Assembly: GCA_023264075.1 (NCBI GenBank)
Contig: JALQTG010000282.1
Span: 1-10,151 of the forward strand
Reading direction: 5' to 3'
Source of the DNA: Crocinitomicaceae bacterium
Lineage (GTDB): Bacteria; Bacteroidota; Bacteroidia; Flavobacteriales_D; Crocinitomicaceae
Length of the DNA stretch: 10,151 nucleotides
Of the stretch, positions 1 to 6,870 are shown piece after piece. The notes under the pieces were generated by a model. It saw nothing but the letters and a program-made list of their open reading frames with translations, was not told where the DNA came from and searched no databases. Position numbers and translations under genes: made by a program. The stretch's first letter is position 1, and each line of letters opens with the position of its first letter.

Positions 1-736
1 CAGTTTCGAGCACCTCTATTTGTCGGTCAATCTCATGACTAATTGCGCGGTGAACATTCCGAATCGAGTTCATATTTTTTACTTCCACCTTCGTACCGAA
101 AGCTTCAGCTCCTTTTTTACGGACAGAAATATTGGCATCACACCTCAAGCTTCCCTCTTCCATATTCCCATCACAGATTTCCAGGTAACGCACCAGTTGA
201 CGAATTTCTGTCAAATATGCATAAGCTTCATCTGCACTTCGCATATCCGGCTCCGTCACAATTTCTAACAGCGGAGTACCAGCACGATTCAAATCTACCA
301 ATGTATCATAAACATCTACATCGTGAATACTTTTTCCAGCATCTTCCTCCATGTGAATTCGGGTAATTCCAATACGCTTCACTATCCCATCTTCTAGTTT
401 CACATCCACAAATCCTCCCGTACAAATTGGGGTAGTATCCTGGGTAATCTGATATCCTTTCGGTAAATCAGGGTAAAAATAGTTCTTGCGTGCGAAATGC
501 TGGTGACTGGCGATTTTACAATTCAACGCCAAGCCTAGTTTGATAGCGAATTCTATCGTCTTTTTATTCATCTTTGGTAAGGTACCAGGATGACCTAATG
601 TGATGGCGCTTACATGTGTGTTTGGTCGAGCACCATATTCGTTGATGTCGCTTGAATATGCTTTCGTTTTAGTCAGCATTTGTGCATGGACTTCTAATCC
701 AATCACTGCCTCGTATGAATCTCTTATTGATGTCAT
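1..736 (-). CDS. gatB: Asp/Glu-tRNA amidotransferase subunit B (GatB), N-terminal part, cut by the left window edge
   Basis: This is the N-terminal 245 residues of GatB; the rest lies beyond the left edge. GatB is the kinase subunit of the GatCAB complex, which phosphorylates and then amidates Glu-tRNA(Gln) or Asp-tRNA(Asn) in the cytoplasm, using ammonia supplied by GatA. Reading the minus strand from the ATG at 736 gives IGLEVHAQ (residues 12-19), ITLGHPGTLP (45-54), FARKNYFYPDLPKGYQITQ (81-99), TRIHMEEDAGK (125-135) and later DLNRAGTPLLEIVTEPD, EEGSLRCDANISVR and GTKVEVKNMNS. These are the family's signature blocks, in order and without a break. After the first block it reads KAYSSD where many GatB proteins have a cysteine-containing segment. 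The start lies 26 bp after the punA stop, so it is probably the third gene of an lpxK-punA-gatB transcript. The start is fixed by alignment of the first block about ten residues in. Confidence 0.96.
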   Translation of the reverse strand, partial: MTSIRDSYEAVIGLEVHAQMLTKTKAYSSDINEYGARPNTHVSAITLGHPGTLPKMNKKTIEFAIKLGLALNCKIASHQHFARKNYFYPDLPKGYQITQDTTPICTGGFVDVKLEDGIVKRIGITRIHMEEDAGKSIHDVDVYDTLVDLNRAGTPLLEIVTEPDMRSADEAYAYLTEIRQLVRYLEICDGNMEEGSLRCDANISVRKKGAEAFGTKVEVKNMNSIRNVHRAISHEIDRQIEVLET

Positions 737-762
737 TTTATAATTTCAGCTCTTTATACGTG

Positions 763-1575
763 TTAAACGCGGGCAATTAGTTCTTTAATGATGGTTGTCA
801 TTTTTGGCTCTTGACGGCTCGCTACTTCAATAACATCAGCAACACTCACCTTTTTAATTTTACCAGGCACTCCTAAGTCCGTAATAATGGAGATGGCAAA
901 ACATGGAATTTCCATGTGACGTGCAGCGATGATTTCTGGAACAGTAGACATACCAACCGCATCAGCGCCCAAAATACGTACCATACGATATTCAGCAGGG
1001 GTCTCAAGCGTCGGTCCAGTAAGCCCCAAATAAACACCCGTTGCTATGCGAATATTTTGCTCTTTGGCAATTTCTTGTGCAAGTCCAATCATTTCTGCAT
1101 CATACACATCACTCATGTCTGGAAAGCGAGGACCTAGGTCGTCGTAATTTTTACCAATTAAAGGATTTCCTGGGAAAAAGTTGATGTGATCATTTAAAAT
1201 CATTATCTCTCCGACCTCATAATCCGGATTTACACCGCCAGAAGCGTTACTTACCACCAAGCGCTCGATTCCTAATTGACGCATGACACGCACTGGAAAA
1301 ACAACCTGCTCAAAAGAATAACCTTCATAAAAATGAAACCTTCCTTGCATTGCCACGACCTCTTTACCTCCTAATTTTCCAAAAATTAGTTTTCCACTGT
1401 GGCTTTCCACCGTTGAAACAGGGAAATGCGGAATCTGCTCATAAGAAACCTCATCTATCACTTCCATTTCCTTTACTAATCCTCCAAGTCCAGTTCCGAG
1501 AATAATTCCTACTGTTGGACGAATAGCCGTTTGTCTGTTCAAAAAGCCAACTGCTTCATTGATGTTTGTCAACAT
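763..1575 (-). CDS. punA: Purine nucleoside phosphorylase, trimeric PNP/MTAP family
   Basis: A 270-residue cytosolic enzyme that splits purine nucleosides with phosphate into free base and ribose-1-phosphate (purine salvage). Family blocks are all present: GTGLGGL (27-33, phosphate loop), ESHSGKL with H59, MQGRFHFYEGY (76-86, R79 and H81), NASGG (110-114), GPTLETPAEY with E191 (matching human E201) and VGMSTVPE (207-214, S210). Length is normal for the family. Two contact positions differ from human PNP: D233 stands where human has N243 (purine contact), and V245 stands where human has H257 (5'-hydroxyl contact); the second match needs a two-residue gap. The ATG overlaps the end of lpxK by 7 bp (1569-1575), which points to translational coupling, and gatB follows 26 bp downstream. 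Membership in the trimeric PNP family is clear; the exact substrate range (6-oxo versus 6-amino purines, methylthioadenosine) is not. Confidence 0.94.
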   Translation of the reverse strand: MLTNINEAVGFLNRQTAIRPTVGIILGTGLGGLVKEMEVIDEVSYEQIPHFPVSTVESHSGKLIFGKLGGKEVVAMQGRFHFYEGYSFEQVVFPVRVMRQLGIERLVVSNASGGVNPDYEVGEIMILNDHINFFPGNPLIGKNYDDLGPRFPDMSDVYDAEMIGLAQEIAKEQNIRIATGVYLGLTGPTLETPAEYRMVRILGADAVGMSTVPEIIAARHMEIPCFAISIITDLGVPGKIKKVSVADVIEVASRQEPKMTTIIKELIARV

Positions 1576-2597
1576 ATTTTACGCTTTATTTCTGTTATCA
1601 ATTCTTTTTCATCCCACACATGAATCCGCATGTCTTGGTAGCACCATGGATAGTCATTCAGCAAAGCTGAAAACTCAGCACCCAATAACCGCATGCTATC
1701 TTTGGAAGTTGTAATAATAACTTTGTTTTCCGTTGCAAAGGTATCAAATATTTGATGAATACGTTGAACGTCTGCCAGGCTAAAATTATGATGATCCGGA
1801 AACGCGATATGCTCAACGTGGAATTGGGCAGCTAAGTGTTTTTTCAAAGGATCTGCGTCTGCAATTCCTGTTACCAACAACACATTTTCAATTGGCGATC
1901 TAAGAGCTGCTTCAAAACTTATTACTTCGCCATACTTAATACTTGAAAAAAATACCTTCTGTGTATCAAGTGGCGCTATCATTCGTTTGATAGAATGTTG
2001 TTCTTCATTAGATAAATTAAGAGGACATTTTGTAACAACAATTACATCGGCTCTCTTTTTACCTGCTCGAAACTCTCTTAATCTTCCCGCAGGTAGGACA
2101 TAATCCTTCCAAAAAGGATTGTTATAATCCGTCAACAAGATATTACAATCACGCGCAATAGCGCGATGTTGATAAGCATCATCAAGAATCATTAGACCCA
2201 AAGAAGGATTAGATTCTGCCATTTTCTCAACCCCAATCACCCGTTTTTCACAGACACCAACATCAATACTTCCTCCATGCTTTCTTTTGTACAATAAAGC
2301 TTCATCACCAACATTCTCACGTCGAGAGTTCTCTGAAACGTGCACAAATCCTTTCGAAGAACGACCATACCCTCTTAGTAAAATACCGATTGTATAATTT
2401 GCCTTTAAGTGCTCTACTATCCAGTCTACATGAGGAGTTTTACCCGTTCCACCAACCGATAAATTACCAACAGAAATAATGGGTAGTCCAACATGTTGCT
2501 GACGAAAGATTCCACAATCAAAAAAGAGATTACGCACACTGAGTATGCCTCCGTAGAGAAGGGAAAAGGGGTAAAATAGAGCCGTTTTTTTAAGCAT
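1569..2597 (-). CDS. lpxK: Tetraacyldisaccharide 4'-kinase (lipid A 4'-kinase)
   Basis: A 342-residue, membrane-associated P-loop kinase that adds the 4'-phosphate to the lipid A disaccharide on the inner face of the cytoplasmic membrane, the step after LpxB. Visible motifs: a hydrophobic N-terminal segment (about 5-26), Walker A GGTGKT (49-54) inside SVGNLSVGGTGKTP, RGYGRSSKG (75-83), GDEALL (97-102, whose Asp corresponds to a catalytic residue in the characterised Aquifex enzyme), LDDAYQHR (138-145; the family form is usually DDGFQHR or DDAFQHR), LPAGRLRE (168-175), FPDHHNF (266-272, the conserved His region) and TTSKD (296-300). Its TGA stop lies inside the punA start (ATGTTGA), a 7-bp overlap, so lpxK, punA and gatB are very likely one transcript. 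lpxB lies about 1 kb away in the next operon. The start is the only ATG upstream of the hydrophobic segment and fits the family's N-terminus. Confidence 0.96.
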   Translation of the reverse strand: MLKKTALFYPFSLLYGGILSVRNLFFDCGIFRQQHVGLPIISVGNLSVGGTGKTPHVDWIVEHLKANYTIGILLRGYGRSSKGFVHVSENSRRENVGDEALLYKRKHGGSIDVGVCEKRVIGVEKMAESNPSLGLMILDDAYQHRAIARDCNILLTDYNNPFWKDYVLPAGRLREFRAGKKRADVIVVTKCPLNLSNEEQHSIKRMIAPLDTQKVFFSSIKYGEVISFEAALRSPIENVLLVTGIADADPLKKHLAAQFHVEHIAFPDHHNFSLADVQRIHQIFDTFATENKVIITTSKDSMRLLGAEFSALLNDYPWCYQDMRIHVWDEKELITEIKRKIC

Positions 2598-2976
2598 GGT
2601 TAAAAATAATTGAAATCTTACGAATTGCCTATCTCAAATTCAAAAAGATTAGCATACAGTATAGATTTGAATCGTAGGATGATTTTTCTAACGCGAAAAA
2701 ACTTAAATAATTTGATTTATTCTGCTCCAACAACAATCAAGAAAAACTTTTATGCATAATATTAATGCAAGTATTACAAAAAATGTTCTTAACTATTTAA
2801 AGTAAAAAACTGAATTAAACGGTTCATAAGTTATTCCGGATTCAAATATCCAGACTCAAAAAAAAATTAGAACAGGACTAAACTGGAAATTGCGCAAGGG
2901 AATTAAAAAATAGTTGCGAATAAGTAATTAATTAAAATAGTATTAAATTTACCATCGAACTTTAATTATTTTAATT
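2598..2976. other. 379-bp A+T-rich divergent intergenic region between lpxK and a lipoprotein gene
   Basis: I see no plausible coding region or structured RNA here. It should hold the two divergent promoters. Visible items are the tentative lpxK promoter near 2612-2644, a short inverted repeat at 2753-2769 (arms TGCAT and ATGCA around a 7-bp A/T core), a weak 7-bp stem around 2835-2854 (TCCGGAT/ATCCAGA, one C-A mismatch on this strand, a G-T wobble on the other) not followed by a T-run, an A9 tract near 2860, and a tandem 9-bp repeat running into the lipoprotein start. TAAATTTA at 2944-2951 resembles a -7 box, but no TTG lies at the right distance upstream. Confidence 0.5.
2612..2644 (-). promoter_or_regulatory. 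Possible lpxK operon promoter (Bacteroidota type, imperfect)
   Basis: On the minus strand a TTTG (2644-2641) is followed after 20 bp by TAAGATTTC (2620-2612), loosely fitting the Bacteroidota consensus TTTG-N~19-TAnnTTTG. It would start transcription about 10 bp before the lpxK ATG at 2597. The -33 side sits in a 15-bp stretch identical to the one carrying the -33 of the much better promoter at 6871-6901, at almost the same distance from the start codon. The -7 match is imperfect, so this is tentative. Confidence 0.32.
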
Positions 2977-2978
2977 AT
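2961..2978 (+). repeat. Two tandem copies of TTTAATTAT abutting a start codon
   Basis: The 9-mer TTTAATTAT occurs at 2961-2969 and again, directly adjacent, at 2970-2978. The last two bases of the second copy are the first two bases of the ATG at 2977. The leader has no Shine-Dalgarno sequence, as is common in Bacteroidota, where A/T-rich unstructured leaders favour initiation. The repeat may simply reflect that composition. Confidence 0.85.
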
Positions 2979-3465
2979 GAAAAATTTATTTCGAATTTCA
3001 GCAGTTGCTGCGTTAACGCTTACGGTTTTGTTTTCCTGTAAAAAAGGAGAAAATGACCCGTTTTTATCTCTTAAATCTCGGGATGCGAGAATTACAGGTG
3101 TATGGAACCTTACAGAACTAACTCAAATCAATTCAAATACCTTCGGCGGTACAACAGTATCAGATACATATACAATAATGAACGGTGTGGATTCTGACGG
3201 TGATTCTTATTCCATTAAGTGGGAAATTTTGAAGGATGGAACATACATATCGACTACAATTTTAAATGGTGAAGAATCTACTTCCACAGGATATTGGGGT
3301 TGGGTAAATAGCAAAAAAGATAAAATCGCTATTGAAATAGGTGGTGATTCATATAGAATTGACAGATTATCGAATAAAGATCTTCATATTTATGAAGAAT
3401 ATTCATCTACATCTCCATCTTCATCCTCGAATAACACATTCAATATGAAGTTCGAAAAAGAGTAA
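2977..3465 (+). CDS. Small lipoprotein with a probable lipocalin-like domain
   Basis: A 162-residue predicted lipoprotein. The N-terminus is a type II signal peptide: MKNLFR, a hydrophobic run (about 7-19) and lipobox LFSC with the acylated Cys at 21, followed by KKGENDP. The mature part carries a GVWNLTEL start (41-48), a KWEILKDGTY strand (81-90), GYWGWV (105-110) and IDRLSNKDLHIYEE (128-141). That strand spacing resembles the short lipocalin-like lipoproteins common in Bacteroidota; this is a pattern-level judgement, not an alignment. The C-terminus holds a serine-rich stretch (143-151) before a final NTFNMKFE strand. It is transcribed alone, opposite to both flanking operons, with a strong terminator 40 bp downstream. 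Function and ligand are unknown. The acidic residues soon after the Cys might mean surface export, but no established export signal is evident. Confidence 0.85.
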   Translation: MKNLFRISAVAALTLTVLFSCKKGENDPFLSLKSRDARITGVWNLTELTQINSNTFGGTTVSDTYTIMNGVDSDGDSYSIKWEILKDGTYISTTILNGEESTSTGYWGWVNSKKDKIAIEIGGDSYRIDRLSNKDLHIYEEYSSTSPSSSSNNTFNMKFEKE

Positions 3466-3505
3466 TAGAGAAATACAGTCGATTTATTCCAACTTATTAT
3501 GTTCT

Positions 3506-3546
3506 AATAAACCTCATGAGCAATCTCATGAGGTTTATTGTTTTTT
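3506..3546 (+). terminator. Rho-independent terminator after the lipoprotein gene
   Basis: A perfect 15-bp stem (AATAAACCTCATGAG at 3506-3520 pairing with 3525-3539) with a CAAT loop at 3521-3524, followed by G and six T's (3541-3546). The T-run on the plus strand makes it the terminator of the 2977-3465 gene. The minus-strand side lacks a T-run, so it is a weaker candidate for ending the converging surE-lpxB transcript. Confidence 0.85.
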
Positions 3547-3586
3547 ATAGAAATTATAGATAGAAACTATTTTAAGGCGTCGAATT

Positions 3587-4705
3587 TTATAACTGATACT
3601 TCAATAGCAATGAAGCAACACGGGCACTTGCACCGCCTTCGCCTAAAAGTTGTATAAGCTTGTCATAATCTGCAAGTAATTTTTGGTTTTTACCTCCACC
3701 AGGTAAAATTTTGACTAATTCAGCCTGGATATTCTGCACATTGCATTCACCTTGTATCAATTCTTTCACCGCTTCACGGCCTAAAATAAGATTAACCAGA
3801 CTAATGAAATCTATTTTCACTAATTGTTTCGCGATAGCAAAAGAAAGAGGAGAACCTTTATAACACACTACTTGAGGAACACGAAACAATGCTGTCTCCA
3901 AGGTAGCCGTTCCTGAAGTAACAAGTGCCGCAGTCGACAAAGACAATATATCATATGTAGCGCCGTGTACAATGCGGATATTATCCTGGCCTTTGATAAA
4001 CGGATTATAGAAATCGGCATCTAACGCTGGAGCACCAGCTATTACCAACTGATATTTATCTCTTTCAGAAATACTTTCAAGCATAATTGGAAGCTTCTTT
4101 TTCACCTCTTGAACACGACTTCCTGGCAACAAGGCGATAATTGGTCGCTCATCTAGTCCATGTTTTGTACGAAGATCAACACCATCTAACTGGGAGCGAT
4201 AATTCTCGATAGCATCAAGCAGCGGATGACCAACAAATTCAACTTCCATTCCAAATTTAGCATAAAATGCTTTCTCAAAAGGAAGAATCACAAACATTTT
4301 GTCGACAACCTTCTTGATTTTATGCACACGCTTCTGTTTCCATGCCCAAACCTGTGGTGATATATAATAGTAAACTATAATCCCCTTTGACTTCGCCCAT
4401 TCTGCAATCCGCAAATTAAAACCTGGATAATCCACAAGAATAAGAGCATCTGGTTGGAAAGACAGGATATCATTCTTACAATGTTTTATATTTCCTAGAA
4501 TCGTGCGCAAGTTAGCGACCACTTCAGTGAAGCCCATAAAGGCCAATTCTTTAATATGCTTCACTGGTTGACCTGCAACGGACGCCATGTGATCTCCTCC
4601 CCAGAAACGAAATTCTGTATCGGTTGCTTCTTTTAGCATTGCCTTCATCAAATTCCCAGCATGCAAATCACCAGACGCCTCTCCCGCTATAATATAATAT
4701 TTCAT
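3587..4705 (-). CDS. lpxB: Lipid-A-disaccharide synthase
   Basis: A 372-residue GT19 glycosyltransferase that joins lipid X and UDP-diacylglucosamine into the lipid A disaccharide on the inner face of the cytoplasmic membrane. Motifs in order: IAGEASGDLHA (6-16), FWGGDHM (34-40), LAFMGFTEVV (54-63), ILVDYPGFNLR (89-99, including the conserved Asp 92), YYISPQVWAWKQKR (113-126), ILPFEKAFY (140-148), FVGHPLLD (157-164), LLPGSRVQEV (192-201), AGAPA (223-227), SGTATLETAL (264-273) and VVCYKGSPL (279-287). Length is normal. The ATG at 4705 lies only 3 bp after the stop of the small membrane gene upstream, so it belongs to a surE-small gene-lpxB operon. It supplies the substrate for LpxK, encoded about 1 kb further on the same strand. 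Confidence 0.97.
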   Translation of the reverse strand: MKYYIIAGEASGDLHAGNLMKAMLKEATDTEFRFWGGDHMASVAGQPVKHIKELAFMGFTEVVANLRTILGNIKHCKNDILSFQPDALILVDYPGFNLRIAEWAKSKGIIVYYYISPQVWAWKQKRVHKIKKVVDKMFVILPFEKAFYAKFGMEVEFVGHPLLDAIENYRSQLDGVDLRTKHGLDERPIIALLPGSRVQEVKKKLPIMLESISERDKYQLVIAGAPALDADFYNPFIKGQDNIRIVHGATYDILSLSTAALVTSGTATLETALFRVPQVVCYKGSPLSFAIAKQLVKIDFISLVNLILGREAVKELIQGECNVQNIQAELVKILPGGGKNQKLLADYDKLIQLLGEGGASARVASLLLKYQL

Positions 4706-4708
4706 GCG

Positions 4709-5020
4709 TTAAACAATCAGTGTAATCACCACAGGGATAGCTAATAAGATAGTCGTTCCAACTATTCCAGTAGTGAAATTATCCCATCTCCATTGAAAGT
4801 TAGTAAAGTAAAAAATGACCAAATTAGGTAGCAATGGAAAAATCATTAAATCATTCCGATTAGCACTGTTCAAGGTCATGTAATACCATAATTGCTCAGG
4901 ACTTTTTTCCCCGTATTTAAATTGCCAAAAAAGAAAAAATGAAATAATTGGAAGAATCAACCCCATTGCAATTCCGATTGAGCGCTTGTCTAATTTCGCT
5001 TTTAAATTCACAGTCCCCAT
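4709..5020 (-). CDS. Small integral membrane protein between surE and lpxB, function unknown
   Basis: A 103-residue protein that I do not recognise by family. The first 13 residues are basic (K7, K9, K12, R13), followed by three likely membrane helices at about 14-33, 57-74 and 84-103. The loop around 35-56 carries KYGEKSPEQLWYY. The last helix runs to the very C-terminus. Its ATG lies inside the end of surE (13-bp overlap, 5008-5020) and its stop is 3 bp before the lpxB start, so it is almost certainly co-translated with both. Being embedded this tightly and sharing compositional character with its neighbours argues that it is real. A role at the membrane near LpxB is possible, but this is inference from position alone. 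Confidence 0.85.
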   Translation of the reverse strand: MGTVNLKAKLDKRSIGIAMGLILPIISFFLFWQFKYGEKSPEQLWYYMTLNSANRNDLMIFPLLPNLVIFYFTNFQWRWDNFTTGIVGTTILLAIPVVITLIV

Positions 5021-5778
5021 TGATTTAATTCGCTTATTGCGTGATACGCAGTCATATCAAACTGCGTAGGAACGATACTTACATAACCGTTATCCAACGC
5101 CCAAATATCGGTATCTTCACTCCAATCATCTCTATTGAAATCACCTGTCAGCCAATAATAGGGCTTTCCAAACTGATCATACCGCTTATCGAAATTATCT
5201 GCCCAATATGCTTTAGCCTGGCGACAAATTTTAATCCCCTTTATTTCCTCAGGCGGAAGCTGCGGAATATTAACATTTAAACAAATTGATTTCGGAAATT
5301 GATTGCTCAATACTCTTTCCACCACTTTTTTAACGGTTTGTTGAGCACCACGAAAATCCGCATCCGGATCAAAGTCCAATAAAGAAAAACCAATAGACGG
5401 AATCCCCTCCATTGCGCCTTCTACGGCAGCTGACATCGTGCCTGAATACAACACGTTGGACGCACTATTTTCACCATGATTCACACCAGAAACCAACAAA
5501 TCTGGTTTGCGATCTAACACTTCTGAAATAGCCAATTTCACGCAATCAACTGGTGTTCCAGAACATGCGTACGCCTGCAGCTCTGGATATAGCGGCGAAC
5601 GATTCATGCGTAGTACGTCGTTGACTGTAATGGCATGTCCCATTCCAGATTGAGGCTTGTCTGGAGCTACTACCACCACTTCCCCAAAGGGTAAAACAGC
5701 TTGTATCAGTGAGCTTATCCCTTTCGCCTGTATGCCGTCGTCATTCGTAACTAAAATTAAAGGTTTCTTATCCAACAT
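5008..5778 (-). CDS. surE: 5'/3'-nucleotidase SurE
   Basis: A 256-residue metal-dependent phosphatase that removes phosphate from nucleoside 5'- and 3'-monophosphates, associated with stationary-phase survival. Metal-site motifs are intact: LVTNDDGIQAKG (9-20; D13 and D14), APDKPQSGMGHAIT (38-51; S44), SGTPVDCVKLA (73-83) and SGVNHGENSASNVLYSGT (97-114; N100), followed by MSAAVEG. The C-terminal region includes GYVSIVPTQFDMT (231-243), as is usual. Length is typical. It is the first gene of the operon with the small membrane protein (13-bp overlap) and lpxB. The start at 5778 sits five residues before the first core strand, consistent with the family. The 119 bp up to the divergent membrane-protein gene must hold its promoter, but I could not pick a convincing one. 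Confidence 0.96.
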   Translation of the reverse strand: MLDKKPLILVTNDDGIQAKGISSLIQAVLPFGEVVVVAPDKPQSGMGHAITVNDVLRMNRSPLYPELQAYACSGTPVDCVKLAISEVLDRKPDLLVSGVNHGENSASNVLYSGTMSAAVEGAMEGIPSIGFSLLDFDPDADFRGAQQTVKKVVERVLSNQFPKSICLNVNIPQLPPEEIKGIKICRQAKAYWADNFDKRYDQFGKPYYWLTGDFNRDDWSEDTDIWALDNGYVSIVPTQFDMTAYHAISELNQWGL

Positions 5779-5897
5779 ACTTTCTGCTCTTGTGTGCTAC
5801 GAAATTAAACAAATAACACCGATGACCGACTCAAATCACGTTTTTTTTGAGTACGAAACCATGGCATCATCGCAAAACTTTTGCTAATTTTACTAAT

Positions 5898-6491
5898 ATG
5901 TTTATTCTTAGACAAGGCTGGTTTCGTTTTACACTTATCGCTCTCTTGCTCTTTAGTGCCAGCTTACCTGTTTACAAGAAGGAATCGTCAGATTTCGCTC
6001 TATTTGAAAAAGGCATTGAAGGTATTACTAGTCAACTCACCGAGGGAGCCTGGAGTTTTGTTCAAGATGCGGCTGAGTCCTTGAAAAACAGACTTTTCGA
6101 GGAGGACAAACCAATTCCACTTACACCTCAAGAACGTTTTTGGGACAGTCTACGAACTGGCTGGCAATACGGGTTAAGTACTATTGGCGCAACTGAAAAA
6201 GCACTTCATGACAGGCGCTTTAACTTGTTCCATTTACCATCCGTTCTAATTACTTCACTACTCGGAATACTCGTTCTGGAGATTTTTTTTATAATGTTAC
6301 ATCAATATTTAGGAAAGTACTTAGGCCTAATCGGAATGATTGGGATGCTCATGTGCCTGACCATTTTTGGGGAACTAAATAAGGACGTAGAATATAATGT
6401 TGTACTAGGAGGTATTGTGATTTTTTCTTCTTTACAATTGTCCGTGCTTCTATATTCTATTATTCTAGGGCGTCATTCGAACGATCAATAG
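5898..6491 (+). CDS. Membrane protein of unknown function
   Basis: I do not recognise this 197-residue protein. It has an N-terminal hydrophobic segment (about 9-25, possibly a signal anchor), a roughly 88-residue hydrophilic region with an acidic/basic stretch (QERFWDSLRTGW at 78-89), and three C-terminal membrane helices at about 114-134, 140-158 and 168-190. A longer reading frame opens at a TTG at 5847, but the ATG at 5898 is preferred because it puts a positively flanked hydrophobic segment at the N-terminus and follows an A/T-rich leader. It is divergent from surE, and its last 32 bp overlap tail to tail with the lipoprotein gene on the other strand. The long hydrophobic pattern and lack of internal stops support a real gene. 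No catalytic motif is visible. Confidence 0.72.
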   Translation: MFILRQGWFRFTLIALLLFSASLPVYKKESSDFALFEKGIEGITSQLTEGAWSFVQDAAESLKNRLFEEDKPIPLTPQERFWDSLRTGWQYGLSTIGATEKALHDRRFNLFHLPSVLITSLLGILVLEIFFIMLHQYLGKYLGLIGMIGMLMCLTIFGELNKDVEYNVVLGGIVIFSSLQLSVLLYSIILGRHSNDQ

Positions 6492-6855
6492 GTCTAAGTG
6501 TATTATCTGTAATTACGATATTAACCTCCTCTTCGAAAACCGCTTCTTTCAACTCTCTCGCTAATTGTTGAAGTAAGGCAATTTCCTGTACTTCTAACCC
6601 TTGCGGATGGTAAATCTCTTCTTCAATCAATCTGACCTCTAGCACTCCTGCCTCACTTCGACCGAGTTGCACCACTTGTTCTTTCGCACCAACAAAACCA
6701 TTATCTCGCCAATAGGTGGCAAACGCGATGGCTGTTTCTTTACTCACATCTTCCAAATAGTAGACCTTCAAATTTTTCGAATCTACTCGATTCCCCATGG
6801 GCTTTCCACACCCTACTAAACAAATCAATAGTATTCCAACAGTCCACCCGCGCAT
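6460..6855 (-). CDS. Small predicted lipoprotein of unknown function
   Basis: A 131-residue protein with a type II signal peptide: MRGW, a hydrophobic core (about 5-14) and lipobox LVGC with Cys 16. The mature part has VYYLEDVSKETAIAFATYW (31-49), an EVRLIEEEIY strand (73-82), a probable amphipathic helix (88-106, rich in Leu, Gln and Glu) and a VNIVITDN strand (111-118). I do not recognise the family. The frame extends upstream to an ATG at 6972, but that would run into hemN and across the promoter at 6871-6901. The ATG at 6855, which begins a clean lipoprotein signal and lies just downstream of that promoter, is the likely start. Its last 32 bp are shared, antisense, with the convergent membrane-protein gene. 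Charged residues soon after the Cys are absent (GKPMGN). Confidence 0.75.
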   Translation of the reverse strand: MRGWTVGILLICLVGCGKPMGNRVDSKNLKVYYLEDVSKETAIAFATYWRDNGFVGAKEQVVQLGRSEAGVLEVRLIEEEIYHPQGLEVQEIALLQQLARELKEAVFEEEVNIVITDNTLRPIDRSNDALE

Positions 6856-6870
6856 CTGAAAATTTTTAGT

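Noticed and set aside
20..366. Two open frames on the plus strand (82 and 107 codons)
   Set aside because: They lie antisense within gatB, whose minus-strand frame shows the family's conserved blocks throughout.
2835..2854. Possible terminator or operator hairpin upstream of the lipoprotein gene
   Set aside because: The stem is only 7 bp with a mismatch or wobble, and no T-run follows on either strand.
5657..5887. A 76-codon plus-strand frame spanning the surE start and the intergenic region
   Set aside because: It is mostly antisense to surE and has no signal or domain.
5846..5892. TTTG at 5846-5849 and TAATTTTA at 5885-5892 as a promoter for the membrane protein gene
   Set aside because: The spacing is about 35 bp, far longer than the roughly 19 bp expected for Bacteroidota promoters.
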